Shown here: positions 18,401 to 28,017 of the stretch, in pieces | Layout: each line of letters opens with the position of its first letter | Position numbering within the stretch: position 1 is the first letter of the stretch | DNA from: Chitinophagaceae bacterium | Lineage (GTDB): Bacteria; Bacteroidota; Bacteroidia; Chitinophagales; Chitinophagaceae | Direction of reading: 5' to 3' | NCBI GenBank assembly: GCA_019638615.1 | Contig: JAHBTL010000026.1 | Span: 1 to 64,000 of the forward strand | DNA: 64,000 nucleotides | Notes under the pieces: model-generated | Told to the model about the DNA's origin: nothing | What the model saw: the letters and a program-made list of their open reading frames with translations, nothing else | The model's database searches: none | Position numbers and translations under genes: made by a program

Positions 18401-19916
18401 TATTTATTCTATTGAAGATCTGGCTCAATTGATATACGATCTCAAGAACGCCAACCGCGCGGCGCGTATCAACGTTAAGCTGGTATCGAAAGCCGGCGTG
18501 GGTACAATAGCGGCCGGTGTGGCAAAAGCAAAAGCCGATGTAATATTAATTGCAGGTTTTGATGGGGGAACAGGCGCCTCGCCGATAAGCTCCATTAAAC
18601 ATGCCGGTTTGCCCTGGGAACTGGGGTTGGCTGAAAGTCACCAGACGCTTGTAAGAAACCGTCTCAGAAGCAGGATCGTGCTGCAGGCAGACGGGCAAAT
18701 GAAAACAGGCCGAGATATTGCCATTGCCACCTTGCTCGGCGCGGAAGAATGGGGCGTTGCCACTGCTGCCCTGGTGGTGGAAGGTTGTATCATGATGCGC
18801 AAATGCCATATGAATACCTGCCCGGTGGGCGTTGCCACCCAGGATCCTGAGCTGAGAAAACGGTTTACGGGCGATGCGGATCATGTAGTGAATTTTTTTA
18901 AATTCATTACCCAGGAGCTGCGTGAGATCATGGCTGAGCTCGGTTTCAGAACCATCAATGAAATGGTGGGGCAGGCAGATTGCCTGGAAAGAAGGGAAGG
19001 CATCAATCACTGGAAATACGGAAAATTAGATTTGTCCCCCATTCTTTATAAAGAACCGGCATCTGAGTTTACCGGTTTGTACAACCAGGAAGAGCAGGAT
19101 CATGGATTGGATACAGTGCTTGACTGGCAGTTAGTAGAAAAAGCGAAACCTGCGCTTGAAAGCAGAGAGCGTGTGTACGGTGAATTCAGGATCAAAAATA
19201 CCGATCGTACAGCGGGAACAATCCTTTCCAACGAAATCACAAAAAAATACAAAGCGCAGGGATTGCCCGAAGATACTATACATTTTAAATTCAACGGAAC
19301 TGCAGGACAGAGCTTTGGAGCTTTTAATACCAAAGGGGTTACGTTAGAGCTGGAAGGAGATGCGAACGACTATTTTGGCAAGGGGCTGAGCGGCGCGCGT
19401 CTGATCATCTATCCTTCGAAAGAAGCGGGCTTTATTCCTGAAGAAAACATCATTATCGGTAACGTTGCTTTTTACGGAGCCACTTCCGGAGAAGCTTTTA
19501 TCAGGGGCAAAGCCGGGGAACGTTTCTGTGTAAGAAATTCCGGGGCGAATGCGGTGGTAGAAGGTGTGGGGGATCACGGTTGTGAATACATGACCGGCGG
19601 AAGGGTAGTGATACTGGGTGATACGGGAAGAAATTTTGCCGCGGGCATGAGTGGCGGCATTGCTTATGTGTATGATGTGAAAGGTGAGTTTGCCAACAAC
19701 TGCAATCCTGAAATGATAGACCTTGACCCGGTGATCAACGGTGAGTCGGAGGAATTGCGCGATATGATATCCAAGCATTATGCATATACCGGCAGCACGG
19801 TTGCCCGGTTTATTTTGGATGATTTTGAAAACCAGCTAAGGAACTTCATCAAGGTATATCCCAAAGACTATAAGAAGGCGCTTCAAAAAGCGAAGCTGAA
19901 AGTGGAGGGACAATAA
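15405..19916 (+). CDS. gltB: glutamate synthase, large subunit
   Basis: Makes two glutamates from glutamine and 2-oxoglutarate. The N-terminal class II glutaminase domain follows a 15-residue propeptide, with the nucleophile Cys16 in [10 protein letters not shown] central domain follows (about residues 470-760), then the FMN-binding synthase barrel (about 800-1190) with the 3Fe-4S cysteines in [15 protein letters not shown] (about residues 1128-1139). The C-terminal glycine-rich beta-helix spans 1250-1490. At 1503 residues it is full length. The 200-base upstream gap is T-rich. GltD, encoded 37 bases downstream, supplies electrons from NADPH. Confidence 0.97.
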   Translation: MVNKGLYEPEFERDSCGVGFVANIKGNKSHQIISDALTILENMEHRGACGCENNTGDGAGIMIQVPHEFFFAECVKLGVHLPSFGRYGVGVIFFPKEIRLREECREIFARAAEKLGLEILTYRKIPVNTSGIGPTALSVEPEMEHVFIACPDYIQDPEEFERKLFVLRNYATHTINNTVKKDSIGFYIPSLSYKTVTYKGQLTSGQVRHYFTDLSNKTVVSAFGLVHSRFATNTFPSWKLAQPFRFIAHNGEINTLQGNLNWLKTSEKGFSSPYFSKEEMEMLLPIVSNGLSDSACLDNMVELLTLSGRSLPHVMMMLIPEAWDGNDKMDPVKKAFYEYHAAIMEPWDGPASISFTDGRIIGATLDRNGLRPSRFCVTHDERVIMASETGALPVDPRIVKSYGRLQPGKMFVVDMEQGRIISDEELKQDICSRKPYSDWLNQYKIRLEELDSPRVTFTHLSEESVFKYQKAFGYSTEDVETLIRPMAIDAKEPVGSMGTDVPLAVLSDQPQHLSSYFKQLFAQVTNPPIDPIRERLVMSLASYVGNNGNLLAEDPRHCHAVSLKQPILTSTELEKLRSIDTGIFQAKTLQCYFRADGKPGSLKAGIDRLCRYAVDAVQDGFEVIILSDRAIDSDHAAIPSLLAVSSVHHHLIRKGYRGQVGIVVEAGDVWEVHHFACLIGFGATAINPYLALATIRTMKATRRWETEQEWETLRKNYVKAVCDGLLKVFSKMGISTLQSYQGAQIFEILGLNQDVVSKYFTGAVSRIEGMGLDEIAKEALAKHTLAFNQKKIPVDRLSVGGIYQWKRKGEFHLFNPQTIHLLQYSTRMNDYNTFKKYSKTVNDQGEKACTLRSLFRFKRNRPSISIDEVEPAENIYRRFATGAMSFGSISWEAHTTLAIAMNRLGGKSNTGEGGEDEKRYELLPNGDSMRSAIKQVASARFGVTSQYLTEADELQIKMAQGAKPGEGGQLPGDKVDDWIGRVRHSTPGVGLISPPPHHDIYSIEDLAQLIYDLKNANRAARINVKLVSKAGVGTIAAGVAKAKADVILIAGFDGGTGASPISSIKHAGLPWELGLAESHQTLVRNRLRSRIVLQADGQMKTGRDIAIATLLGAEEWGVATAALVVEGCIMMRKCHMNTCPVGVATQDPELRKRFTGDADHVVNFFKFITQELREIMAELGFRTINEMVGQADCLERREGINHWKYGKLDLSPILYKEPASEFTGLYNQEEQDHGLDTVLDWQLVEKAKPALESRERVYGEFRIKNTDRTAGTILSNEITKKYKAQGLPEDTIHFKFNGTAGQSFGAFNTKGVTLELEGDANDYFGKGLSGARLIIYPSKEAGFIPEENIIIGNVAFYGATSGEAFIRGKAGERFCVRNSGANAVVEGVGDHGCEYMTGGRVVILGDTGRNFAAGMSGGIAYVYDVKGEFANNCNPEMIDLDPVINGESEELRDMISKHYAYTGSTVARFILDDFENQLRNFIKVYPKDYKKALQKAKLKVEGQ

Positions 19917-19953
19917 CAATATCAATTCTAATACTTAATTCCGGAGAAATAAA

Positions 19954-21465
19954 ATGGGAAAACCAACAGGATTTTTAGAGTTTACACGTGAGCTGCCTGG
20001 TAAAAAGCCGGTTGCGGAAAGATTAAAGAATTACAATGAATTTGTTAATCGTTTTTCGGAGCAGGATTTAAGCAAACAGGCAGCGCGTTGTATGAATTGC
20101 GGCGTTCCGTTTTGTCACAGCCATACCGGGTGCCCGCTAGGGAATGTGATTCCTGAATTCAATGACGCGGTATATCGTAAAAGCTGGCGGGAAGCGTATG
20201 ATATCTTAACCTCCACCAACAACTTTCCGGAGTTTACGGGGCGTATATGCCCTGCCCCCTGTGAAAGTGCCTGTGTGCTGGGCATTAACCAGCCGCCTGT
20301 TACTATTGAAGAAATAGAAAAGCATATTATAGAGATCGCTTTCGAAAAAGGATTCGTGCAGCCGCGCACGCCCAATGTGCGCACCGGAAAAAAAGTGGCC
20401 GTTATTGGTTCCGGCCCTGCAGGATTGGCTGCAGCTGCCCAGTTAAATTATGCCGGTCATTTGGTAACGGTATTTGAAAGGGATGATGCGCCGGGTGGAT
20501 TGTTGCGTTATGGCATACCCGATTTTAAGCTTGAAAAATGGACCATTGATCGCAGGGTTGATATTATGAACCAGGAAGGCATAGAGTTCAGGTGCAATGC
20601 CAATGTGGGTGTAAATGTAAGCATCAACGACCTGTTGCGCGAATACAATGCGATCGTTCTTTCCGGTGGTTCCACCAAACCCCGGGATCTGCCTGTTCCC
20701 GGGCGTAATTTAAAGGGCGTTTATTTTGCCATGCAGTTCCTGAAACAGCAAAACAAGCGCAATGCGAAAAGAGACCCGCTGGCAAATGCTCATATCGAAA
20801 GCAATATACTGTCTGAAGAAGTAAAAGCTACCGGTAAAAATGTAGTGGTAATTGGCGGTGGCGATACCGGCAGCGACTGTGTGGGCACGTCTAACAGACA
20901 TAAAGCAAAAACAGTTACACAGTTTGAGCTGATGCCGAAACCGCCAGGAATACGTACTGCTTTTATGCCGTGGCCTACTTATCCAATGGTGTTAAAAACA
21001 TCTTCTTCGCACGATGAAGGCTGCGAAAGATTTTGGGCGATAGCTACCAAAGAATTTGTGGGGGATGAAAAAGGCAACCTGAGGGCGCTCAAAATTGTAG
21101 ACCTGGAATGGAAGTTTTCGCAAGACGAGCGGCCTTCTCAATTTGTGGAAGTTCCGGGCAGCGAAAGAGAATTGCCCTGTGAGCTGGCGTTGCTGGCAAT
21201 GGGCTTTGTTCATCCACAGCATGAAGGTATGTTGGATGAACTGGAAATTGAATACGACGAACGCGGTAATGTAAAAGCAACCGAACGCAGCTATCAAACC
21301 AATATACCCAAAATATTTGCGGCCGGCGATATGCGCCGCGGTCAGTCGCTGGTGGTATGGGCCATCAGCGAAGGACGCGAATGTGCGAGAAAAGTGGATG
21401 AATTCCTCATGGGTTCTTCGGTGCTCGAAACCAAAGATTCCTCTTTGCTGGCATTGTCGGTGTGA
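19954..21465 (+). CDS. gltD: glutamate synthase, small subunit
   Basis: Oxidises NAD(P)H and passes electrons through FAD and 4Fe-4S clusters to GltB. N-terminal cysteines for the clusters are in ARCMNCGVPFCH, GCPLGNVIPE and GRICPAPCESACVLG (residues 45-110). The FAD dinucleotide motif is VAVIGSGPAGLAAAAQL (about 148) and the NAD(P)H motif is VVVIGGGDTGSDC (about 300). At 503 residues it is slightly longer than the typical ~480. It is co-transcribed with gltB. Confidence 0.96.
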   Translation: MGKPTGFLEFTRELPGKKPVAERLKNYNEFVNRFSEQDLSKQAARCMNCGVPFCHSHTGCPLGNVIPEFNDAVYRKSWREAYDILTSTNNFPEFTGRICPAPCESACVLGINQPPVTIEEIEKHIIEIAFEKGFVQPRTPNVRTGKKVAVIGSGPAGLAAAAQLNYAGHLVTVFERDDAPGGLLRYGIPDFKLEKWTIDRRVDIMNQEGIEFRCNANVGVNVSINDLLREYNAIVLSGGSTKPRDLPVPGRNLKGVYFAMQFLKQQNKRNAKRDPLANAHIESNILSEEVKATGKNVVVIGGGDTGSDCVGTSNRHKAKTVTQFELMPKPPGIRTAFMPWPTYPMVLKTSSSHDEGCERFWAIATKEFVGDEKGNLRALKIVDLEWKFSQDERPSQFVEVPGSERELPCELALLAMGFVHPQHEGMLDELEIEYDERGNVKATERSYQTNIPKIFAAGDMRRGQSLVVWAISEGRECARKVDEFLMGSSVLETKDSSLLALSV

Positions 21466-21566
21466 GCAGGTTGCAGGTTACAAGTTTCGGGTTTATAGTT
21501 TGAAGTTTTGGGTTTTTCAACCATGAACCACAAACCATAGACTACAAACTATAAACTACAAAATCC
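21466..21566. repeat. composite intergenic repeat block between gltD and lipB
   Basis: It contains a 'ggttgcaggttacaagttt' word at 21469-21487, whose 19-base reverse complement recurs exactly at 32212-32230. A 28-base stretch at 21482-21509 recurs identically at 29412-29439. After these come tatagtttgaag/aaactataaactac words in both orientations. There is no coding sense. The copies are 8-11 kb apart beside unrelated genes. Confidence 0.7.
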
Positions 21567-21568
21567 GG

Positions 21569-21576
21569 TAACTTTG
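21569..21576 (+). promoter_or_regulatory. -7 element TAACTTTG directly before lipB
   Basis: TAACTTTG matches the Bacteroidota -7 consensus TAnnTTTG and ends only 5 bases before the lipB ATG at 21582. If used, transcription would start at or next to the start codon and give a leaderless message. No TTG was seen at the expected -33 position, which weakens the call. Confidence 0.4.
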
Positions 21577-21581
21577 CGCAC

Positions 21582-22334
21582 ATGCAGCAGGTTTATATCG
21601 AAGACCTCGGTCTTATTTCTTACAAAAAAGTGTGGGACTACCAGGAGCAGTTGTTACAGCAAAATGTACAGGCAAAAGCAAAAGCCCGAACTGTTGCAGG
21701 CTCATCACATTCCACTAGTAAAAGGATCACTGCGGACGATGGAGAAAATCACTCTTCCTTCACCAGGCATTACCTGCTTCTTTGCGAACATCCGCTGGTT
21801 TATACCCTGGGCAAAAGCGGCCATATCGAAAATGTATTGATCAGCGAGGAAGAAAGAGCGGCAAAAGGGATTGAATATTATCAAACCAACAGGGGCGGCG
21901 ATATCACTTTCCACGGGCCAGGGCAAATTGTCGGGTATCCCATCCTGGACCTGGAGAAATATTATACAGACATTGGTAAATACCTTCGAAACCTGGAGGA
22001 AGTGGTTATACAAACCCTGGCACATTACGGCATACATGGGGAGCGGTCTGCGGGAGAGACCGGCGTTTGGATCGATCCGGGTAGTAAAGGAAAAGAGAGG
22101 AAGATATGCGCTATGGGTGTGCGTTGCAGTCGTTGGATCACCATGCACGGCTTTGCGCTGAATGTGAATACCGACCTCAGTTATTTTACACAGATCATTC
22201 CCTGTGGTATAGTTGATAAGCAGGTTACTTCTATAGAAAAGGAGCTGGGTTATAACCCCGGTATTGAGAATGTGAAAGCGATCCTGAAAAACTGTTTTGA
22301 AAATGTATTTGATTGTGATCTGATCAGCGTATAG
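21582..22334 (+). CDS. lipB: octanoyl-[acyl-carrier-protein] transferase
   Basis: Moves octanoate from acyl carrier protein to lipoyl domains, the first step of lipoate assembly. The BPL/LplA/LipB fold shows RGGDITFHGPGQIVGYPI (about residue 105), GVWID and the lysine-bearing KICAMGVRCSRW. PCGI carries the catalytic cysteine, and the catalytic lysine is the K of RKICAMG. At 250 residues it has an extra basic, Ser/Thr-rich segment (about residues 27-50) compared with the ~215 of many homologues. The 3' end overlaps the convergent next gene by 11 bases. lipA, the partner, lies at the far end of the window. Confidence 0.93.
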   Translation: MQQVYIEDLGLISYKKVWDYQEQLLQQNVQAKAKARTVAGSSHSTSKRITADDGENHSSFTRHYLLLCEHPLVYTLGKSGHIENVLISEEERAAKGIEYYQTNRGGDITFHGPGQIVGYPILDLEKYYTDIGKYLRNLEEVVIQTLAHYGIHGERSAGETGVWIDPGSKGKERKICAMGVRCSRWITMHGFALNVNTDLSYFTQIIPCGIVDKQVTSIEKELGYNPGIENVKAILKNCFENVFDCDLISV

Positions 22335-23280
22335 CCGTATCTTTCGGAATAAAGATTTTGTTCTTTTCCTTCAATGCGTCGTCTTCGTACAATTCAAACC
22401 TAAACCAGCCCGATCGCATAAAGTTCGATTTGTCGATGATCACGATCTGTTCACGTATGCTGTTCAGTTGGAACAGGTCGCTGCCGTCTTCTTCCAAAAA
22501 TTTTATTTTAAAATGACTCTGCTTCCCTGCGGGAAGAACAATGGTGACATTCCCTTCGCTGTTGGTAAAAATAAAGCTGGAGGGTTTATATACCTGTGCT
22601 TTGGTAACCTGGGTAATGCTATCGTTCAAACTCAGCCCGTCGCTTCGTTTTTTATTCAAGGTTTTTATGGATTCCCGTTCATAGGTTTTTGAGGGAGGGG
22701 TTTCTTCTACAGGGAGTGGCGCAACCGGCTTCGGTACAGCGGCAACCGGCATTTCTTTCTTTTCGGATTGTTCTGCTGCTATTACAGCAGTAATGCCGGC
22801 AGTTGCATTGCCTGGTTCTTTTGCCGGTATTTGATGATCGTTCTGTGCTGCCGTTTCTTTTGCAGGAGCAGAAGGGCGCTCCTGAGCAGGAGACGGTGTT
22901 TTATCCGGTGCAGCAGATTTTACGACCGGTGGTGGCACGGGGCGTTTGGGTTTTTGTGATTTGCTGAAGAGGTATTTGCCGCTGTCGAGCAGAATGTATA
23001 GCTTATAGAATGATACGGTATCCGGCGCGTTATTATCAAGAAATCCATTGGTTACCGAAGTAGGGTCGGGGAGGGTGAGAATGGTTTTAAAGCCTTTCAG
23101 GCTATCGGATGAGCGCTGGATGCTCATTTGTTTTACTACCGGGAAATTATTCACCCAGCTCAGGATCACTTTTCCGTTCCTGTTGACTACAGTAAAAGCA
23201 GGCAATGTATCTTGAGCATTTACTGAATGAACCATCAGTATACATGCGACCCAAAAAACAAATCCTGCAAAAAATTTCAT
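22324..23280 (-). CDS. secreted hypothetical protein with Pro/Ala/Lys-rich linker
   Basis: Residues 1-22 form a signal peptide ending in NAQ. A fibronectin-III-like segment follows (about 25-105: FTVVNRNGKVILSW, VSFYKLYILLDSGKY). Then comes a linker of about 90 residues dominated by Pro, Ala, Lys and Glu. The C-terminal domain (about 215-318) is beta-rich and contains the segments KPSSFIFTNSEGNVTIV and IREQIVIID. I do not recognise the family. It is probably periplasmic or surface-attached. A TAnnTTTG element lies upstream. The 3' end overlaps lipB by 11 bases in convergent orientation. Confidence 0.75.
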   Translation of the reverse strand: MKFFAGFVFWVACILMVHSVNAQDTLPAFTVVNRNGKVILSWVNNFPVVKQMSIQRSSDSLKGFKTILTLPDPTSVTNGFLDNNAPDTVSFYKLYILLDSGKYLFSKSQKPKRPVPPPVVKSAAPDKTPSPAQERPSAPAKETAAQNDHQIPAKEPGNATAGITAVIAAEQSEKKEMPVAAVPKPVAPLPVEETPPSKTYERESIKTLNKKRSDGLSLNDSITQVTKAQVYKPSSFIFTNSEGNVTIVLPAGKQSHFKIKFLEEDGSDLFQLNSIREQIVIIDKSNFMRSGWFRFELYEDDALKEKNKIFIPKDTAIR

Positions 23281-23320
23281 AGTGATAGTCCCTAACTTTA
23301 TTTTCAGCGTATATGCGTTA

Positions 23321-23328
23321 CAAAGATA
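23321..23328 (-). promoter_or_regulatory. -7 element TATCTTTG upstream of the secreted hypothetical gene
   Basis: On the minus strand TATCTTTG is a full match to TAnnTTTG. It would place the transcript start about 35 bases before the ATG at 23280. No well-spaced -33 TTTG is evident. Confidence 0.4.
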
Positions 23329-23342
23329 ATGCTACACTTTGT

Positions 23343-24260
23343 CTAATAGCCCAACATTCCCGGCGGCAATGAATGGTTTCCCTGTAATCCCCCGGTGTGA
23401 ACAGCCAGTATGTGCGAACCTGGCGGAAAAAAGTCTTTGCCTGCCAGATCAAAAATACCATACATCATTTTTCCCGTATATACAAAGTCAAGCGGTATAT
23501 GGTGCATTTTATAAAAATGGTTCATCCATTGTATCAATGCATCCGTATACTTTGCATATCCTCCGAAATGATAATCGTTCACCAGGTGAAAACGCCCGGG
23601 TAAAGAACGATTGAACAGGAGTTCTATTTCAGAAAAGAGCGAATTATTATTTTTCATGGAGCTGATCCCCACTATTTGCTGACTAACAGTTGTTTTATTC
23701 AGCAACCCCGCAATGGTAGTGCCTGTTCCAACTGCTGAAATGATATGAGAGTAATTACTTATATCTTCCGATCTTACTATTTCGGCAGCTCCTTTTACTC
23801 CTAAATGCCCCATTCCTCCTTCGGGAATAATATAAGCATTGCCAAATCTTTCTTTAAGTTCAGATACTGGCCCGTTTCTTTTATATAAATTATAATTTGC
23901 CCTTGAGAGAAAATGTAATGACATGCCATTGGATTGAGCTTCCTGCAAAGTGTGCGACCATGTCTCAGGCATTTCTCCCCGTATCAGTCCAATGGATTGA
24001 AATCCGTACAATTTTGCCGCGAAAGCGGTAGCCGCTATATGATTGGAGTAGGCCCCGCCAAAAGTAAGGATGGTATTACGGTCTTTTGACCGGGCGTCGG
24101 TGAGGTAATATATAAGCTTAAACCACTTGTTTCCGGAAATAACAGGGTGAATTTTGTCGAGGCGGAGAACAGATAGCCGGATTTGTTTCTGCGTTAAAAG
24201 CAAGTCAGATATTGCATCTGTAGTGACAGCATGCACCTGTATAATCTCTTCACTGTTCAT
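23343..24260 (-). CDS. PLP-dependent ACC deaminase / D-cysteine desulfhydrase family protein
   Basis: The fold-type II PLP enzyme pattern is clear. The PLP lysine is in ISGNKWFKLIYYL (about residue 45), ILTFGGAYSNHIAA lies at about 68, and the phosphate-binding region around residue 175 is SAVGTGTTIAGLL. Relatives cleave 1-aminocyclopropane-1-carboxylate or release sulfide from D-cysteine. The sequence alone does not separate these, and for Bacteroidota the desulfhydrase role is the safer guess. At 305 residues it is a little shorter than the ~330 typical. It stands between the secreted hypothetical gene and sdhB, on the same strand. Confidence 0.83.
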   Translation of the reverse strand: MNSEEIIQVHAVTTDAISDLLLTQKQIRLSVLRLDKIHPVISGNKWFKLIYYLTDARSKDRNTILTFGGAYSNHIAATAFAAKLYGFQSIGLIRGEMPETWSHTLQEAQSNGMSLHFLSRANYNLYKRNGPVSELKERFGNAYIIPEGGMGHLGVKGAAEIVRSEDISNYSHIISAVGTGTTIAGLLNKTTVSQQIVGISSMKNNNSLFSEIELLFNRSLPGRFHLVNDYHFGGYAKYTDALIQWMNHFYKMHHIPLDFVYTGKMMYGIFDLAGKDFFPPGSHILAVHTGGLQGNHSLPPGMLGY

Positions 24261-24333
24261 CCGGGAAATGAAACAATTTCAAATATTCCGGGATCCAAGG
24301 GGAGAATACCCGGCATTTTTAACAATTTCTCAC

Positions 24334-25098
24334 TTATTTATCCGATACCGCAGCAGCGTTTAAATATTCCTTATTAAGCCGCGCTATATTGTCCAGCGAT
24401 ATTTCTTTCGGGCAAACAGCTTCACATGCCCCGGTATTGGTACAGGCGCCAAATCCCTCCTTGTCCATTTGAGCGATCATGTTTAGCACACGGGTTTTCT
24501 TTTCAGGCGCTCCCTGCGGCAACAAAGCCAGGTGCGAAACTTTAGCGGATACAAACAGCATGGCAGAACTGTTTTTACATGCCGCTACACAGGCCCCGCA
24601 GCCTATACAGGCAGCGGCGGCAAATGCCTGGTCGGCTTTTTCCTTTTCAATGGGAATATTGTTCCCGTCCTGCGCATTGCCGGTATTCACGGAAACAAAT
24701 CCTCCTGCCTGTATGATACGGTCGAAGGCAGCCCTGTCTACCATCAGGTCTTTAAGGACCGGGAAGGCATTGGCGCGCCAGGGTTCCACCACTATGGTAT
24801 CGCCATCTTTGAATGCGCGCATGTGCAACTGGCAGGTAGTGGTGCCGTACCAGGGGCCATGCGGGCGCCCGTTGATATACATCGAACACATACCACAGAT
24901 ACCTTCGCGGCAGTCGTGGTCAAAAGCGATGGGCTCTTTTCCCTCTTCGATCAGTTGTTCATTCAGCACATCAAACATTTCCAGGAAAGACATTTCTGAA
25001 GAAATATTTGAAACCTTATGCGTTTCAAAACTTCCCCTGACAGAACTATTCTTTTGCCGCCATACTTTCAGCGTAAGATTCATATTGTAATGTTCCAT
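24334..25098 (-). CDS. sdhB: succinate dehydrogenase / fumarate reductase iron-sulfur subunit
   Basis: Carries electrons from SdhA to the quinone site. The [2Fe-2S] ligands lie in [18 protein letters not shown] (about residue 60), with a fourth cysteine in TTTCQL. The [4Fe-4S] and [3Fe-4S] ligands are in [13 protein letters not shown] (about 152) and [15 protein letters not shown] (about 215). At 254 residues it is the usual length. It is the last gene of the sdh operon and is separated from sdhA by two small unrelated genes, with 4 bases between the preceding stop and this ATG. Confidence 0.95.
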   Translation of the reverse strand: MEHYNMNLTLKVWRQKNSSVRGSFETHKVSNISSEMSFLEMFDVLNEQLIEEGKEPIAFDHDCREGICGMCSMYINGRPHGPWYGTTTCQLHMRAFKDGDTIVVEPWRANAFPVLKDLMVDRAAFDRIIQAGGFVSVNTGNAQDGNNIPIEKEKADQAFAAAACIGCGACVAACKNSSAMLFVSAKVSHLALLPQGAPEKKTRVLNMIAQMDKEGFGACTNTGACEAVCPKEISLDNIARLNKEYLNAAAVSDK

Positions 25099-25102
25099 GC
25101 AG

Positions 25103-25495
25103 TTAAGCCGTATTTTTATTTCTCAAATAGTTTAAATAATCTTTATAGGGTATTCTTCGTTTCCCCAAAGGCTTCTGATTGTACCAGTATATCCACGCAT
25201 TAACAGACTTTCCAGATCTAAGCTTTACTCTTTTTTTCTCCCTCGAAAACTCTTCTCCCTCATATTTGTCCAAAACCTTTAATACTTTTTCGGGATCGTT
25301 TAAAACGAATACATCACCAATTACTTCATCGTTTGTATTTTCTTTGATTGCCCCGGGATATTTCCCTATGTCATATAATGCCGCTGTAACCTTTGCCTGT
25401 CCTAAATAGGTAATATCGTTTGCCACCTTTTCCTTAAGCTTAAGGTTGTAATTCTTTCTTAAAGTGCCATATGTAAATAAATAATCCCTTTGCAT
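25103..25495 (-). CDS. gamma-glutamylcyclotransferase-like (AIG2/GGCT) protein
   Basis: A 130-residue protein with the family's N-terminal YLFTYGTLR substrate-loop motif (residues 5-13), an [14 protein letters not shown] segment, and a central acidic [13 protein letters not shown] region that holds the catalytic glutamate in relatives. Members release 5-oxoproline from gamma-glutamyl compounds, or have unknown substrates. Lysine- and asparagine-rich codon use looks lower in GC than in the sdh genes. It is inserted between the small membrane gene and sdhB, 4-7 bases from each. Confidence 0.8.
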   Translation of the reverse strand: MQRDYLFTYGTLRKNYNLKLKEKVANDITYLGQAKVTAALYDIGKYPGAIKENTNDEVIGDVFVLNDPEKVLKVLDKYEGEEFSREKKRVKLRSGKSVNAWIYWYNQKPLGKRRIPYKDYLNYLRNKNTA

Positions 25496-25502
25496 TTTAA
25501 GA

Positions 25503-25937
25503 CTAAATTTTATCTAGCAAATTTCGCAATTTTTCAAATCCATAATCATAGTTATGTACCCAGGTCATGCACTTCTCTGAATGCTTAATCTTGTTTAAAT
25601 AATATTCAAAAAGATTTTTAACATCTGCCAGCTTTAGTTGCTTGTCAACTTCCAGGGTTGCAATGAACTCAAAAAAATTCAGATAATCAGCAACTTTTTC
25701 TTCTTCTTCCGATACTGTAGCGTCAAGATTGATTTTATTATTAATTTCTCCCGATTCAATCCATCTTCTTACCTCTTTAAACTCTTCTTTCTCGTAAAAT
25801 TTTTCAAATAATGCCTTCAGCCACTCTGCTCTTTTTGTTCTTGTTTGTTGCCTGTAGTTCAATGCTGCGATAAAAACACCTGTTGCAGCAACAACCTTTG
25901 CAAAAAGATCAATCCAATCTTTTAAAGACTGATTCAT
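25503..25937 (-). CDS. small hypothetical protein with one N-terminal membrane helix
   Basis: Residues 8-27 (WIDLFAKVVAATGVFIAALN) form a single membrane-spanning or anchoring helix. The rest is charged and helical (KALFEKFYEKEEFKEVRRW), probably cytoplasmic. I do not recognise it. Its ATG is 4 bases after the sdhA stop, so it is translationally close to sdhA despite no known link to respiration. The AT-rich composition resembles its GGCT-like neighbour, and the two may have arrived together. Confidence 0.65.
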   Translation of the reverse strand: MNQSLKDWIDLFAKVVAATGVFIAALNYRQQTRTKRAEWLKALFEKFYEKEEFKEVRRWIESGEINNKINLDATVSEEEEKVADYLNFFEFIATLEVDKQLKLADVKNLFEYYLNKIKHSEKCMTWVHNYDYGFEKLRNLLDKI

Positions 25938-25941
25938 ACTA

Positions 25942-27918
25942 TTATTTATAATTTCTTTGCGTTGGTTTTATTACCTCATAATTCAATTCTTCTTTGTTCA
26001 GTTGCCAATCACTTTCTCCTTTATACTCCCATGCCGATACATACATAAACTGGTCGTCGTGGCGCAATGCTTCCCCGTCTTCTGTCTGGCTTTCTTCACG
26101 AAAGTGCCCACCGCAGCTTTCAGCTCGATTCAATGCGTCCATACACATTAATTCTCCCAATTCAATAAAATCAGCTACGCGGTTGGCTTTGTCCAGCTCA
26201 GGGTTCATTTCGTTTATTTCTCCCGGAATTCTCACATCACTCCAGAATTCTTTCTTTAATGCTCTTATTTCTTCAATTGCTTCTTTCAGTCCCTGCTCAT
26301 TGCGCGCCATCCCGCATTTTTCCCACATAATCCTGCCAAGACGTTTATGCAAACTTTCAACAGATTGTCTGCCTTTAATGCTCATCAGTTGATTGATGCG
26401 GTTGCTCACTGCTTTCTCTGCTTCTTCAAAAGCTTCGTGCGAAGTAGGGATGGGCCTGGTAGCGATCTCATCTGCCAGGTAATTGCCAAGGGTATACGGA
26501 ATCACAAAATAACCATCTGCCAGTCCCTGCATCAGAGCGGAAGCGCCTAGCCGGTTGGCGCCATGATCGCTGAAATTACATTCGCCTAAAGCATATAAAC
26601 CCTTTACGGATGTCATCAGTTCATAATCCACCCACAATCCGCCCATAGTATAATGCACGGCAGGGTAGATCCGCATAGGAACTTCGTACGGATTTTCGCC
26701 TGTGATCTTTTCATACATATCGAACAGGTTGCCATACTCTTCTTTCACTACTTCTTTACCAAGGCGGATCAACGTTTCCATATCAGGGTTTTCTATACCC
26801 TGTTTACCTGCTTCTGTTCTGCCGTATTTATTGATGAGGTTGTATTTAAAGTCGAGGTACACCGCCTGTTTGGTAGTACCAACGCCATAACCGGCATCGC
26901 ATCTTTCCTTCGCAGCCCTCGATGCCACATCGCGCGGCACCAGGTTACCAAAGGCAGGATATCTTCTTTCTAAATAATAATCTCTTTCATCTTCCGGGAT
27001 ATCGTTGGCTTTCCGGTTGTCATCCTTCTTTTTGGGAACCCAAATACGCCCGTCATTGCGCAATGATTCAGACATCAATGTGAGTTTCGACTGGTGGTCG
27101 CCGGTTACCGGTATGCAGGTTGGATGGATTTGGGTGAAACAGGGATTACCAAAATAGGCTCCTTTTTTGTGCGCTTTCCATGCGGCGGTTACATTGCTGC
27201 CCATTGCATTGGTAGAAAGATAAAATACATTGCCGTAGCCACCGGTGCATAACAGTACCGTATGACCGAAATGTCTTTCCAGCTCGCCTGTTACCAGGTT
27301 GCGGCAGATGATACCTCTTGCCTTGCCATCAATGATTACCACGTCCAGCATTTCGTGGCGGGTATACATTGTTACATTCCCCAGGGCTACCTGTCTTTCC
27401 AGCGCCTGGTAAGCGCCTATCAGCAACTGCTGACCGGTTTGCCCGGCAGCGTAAAAAGTCCTTTTAACCTGTGTGCCGCCAAAGGAACGGTTGTTCAGCA
27501 GCCCGCCATATTCTCTTGCAAAAGGAACTCCCTGCGCCACGCATTGGTCGATGATGTTTACACTTACTTCGGCCAAGCGATGCACATTGGCTTCACGGGC
27601 ACGGTAATCACCGCCTTTAACGGTATCGTAAAAAAGACGAAAAACAGAGTCTCCGTCATTCTGGTAATTTTTAGCAGCATTGATCCCACCCTGGGCGGCA
27701 ATAGAATGCGCTCTGCGCGGCGAGTCCTGGAAGCAATATGCTTTTACGCGGTAGCCCAGCTCGCCCAGCGATGCGGCAGCAGAAGCGCCTGCCAGGCCGG
27801 TACCCACTATAATAACTTCCAGTTTGCGCTTGTTCGCGGGATTTACCAGCTTCACATGCCCTTTGTAGTCATTCCATTTTTGCTCAAGTGGTCCCGCAGG
27901 TATTTTTGAATCCAACAT
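25942..27918 (-). CDS. sdhA: succinate dehydrogenase / fumarate reductase flavoprotein subunit
   Basis: Oxidises succinate to fumarate with covalently bound FAD. The FAD motif is [19 protein letters not shown] (about residue 35). The flavin-linking histidine is in [15 protein letters not shown] (about 69). Substrate-site residues lie in HPTCIP and the [10 protein letters not shown] segment. The C-terminus is acidic, then ends in KPTQRN. At 658 residues it is the long Bacteroidota type. It is read with sdhC upstream and the iron-sulfur subunit downstream, beyond two small genes. Confidence 0.96.
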   Translation of the reverse strand: MLDSKIPAGPLEQKWNDYKGHVKLVNPANKRKLEVIIVGTGLAGASAAASLGELGYRVKAYCFQDSPRRAHSIAAQGGINAAKNYQNDGDSVFRLFYDTVKGGDYRAREANVHRLAEVSVNIIDQCVAQGVPFAREYGGLLNNRSFGGTQVKRTFYAAGQTGQQLLIGAYQALERQVALGNVTMYTRHEMLDVVIIDGKARGIICRNLVTGELERHFGHTVLLCTGGYGNVFYLSTNAMGSNVTAAWKAHKKGAYFGNPCFTQIHPTCIPVTGDHQSKLTLMSESLRNDGRIWVPKKKDDNRKANDIPEDERDYYLERRYPAFGNLVPRDVASRAAKERCDAGYGVGTTKQAVYLDFKYNLINKYGRTEAGKQGIENPDMETLIRLGKEVVKEEYGNLFDMYEKITGENPYEVPMRIYPAVHYTMGGLWVDYELMTSVKGLYALGECNFSDHGANRLGASALMQGLADGYFVIPYTLGNYLADEIATRPIPTSHEAFEEAEKAVSNRINQLMSIKGRQSVESLHKRLGRIMWEKCGMARNEQGLKEAIEEIRALKKEFWSDVRIPGEINEMNPELDKANRVADFIELGELMCMDALNRAESCGGHFREESQTEDGEALRHDDQFMYVSAWEYKGESDWQLNKEELNYEVIKPTQRNYK

Positions 27919-27974
27919 AGTATTACTATACTTTGTTTAAATGAACTTTTTTGTTTTCCAACCGGTCAGCATCC

Positions 27975-28017
27975 ATTATTTATTACTTATCACTTATCAC
28001 TTACCCCTTACTACTTA
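27975..28017. repeat. 'cttatcacttatcacttacc' word repeat between sdhA and sdhC
   Basis: A run of near-copies of the word 'cttatca/cttacta' (ttacttatcacttatcactt, then accccttactacttatta) ends right at the sdhC stop codon. It is one of the word-like gap repeats of this genome and lies inside the sdh transcript. Confidence 0.45.

Noticed and set aside
24479..25090. 203-codon plus-strand frame opposite sdhB
   Set aside because: Antisense to a clear iron-sulfur subunit with all its cysteine motifs.
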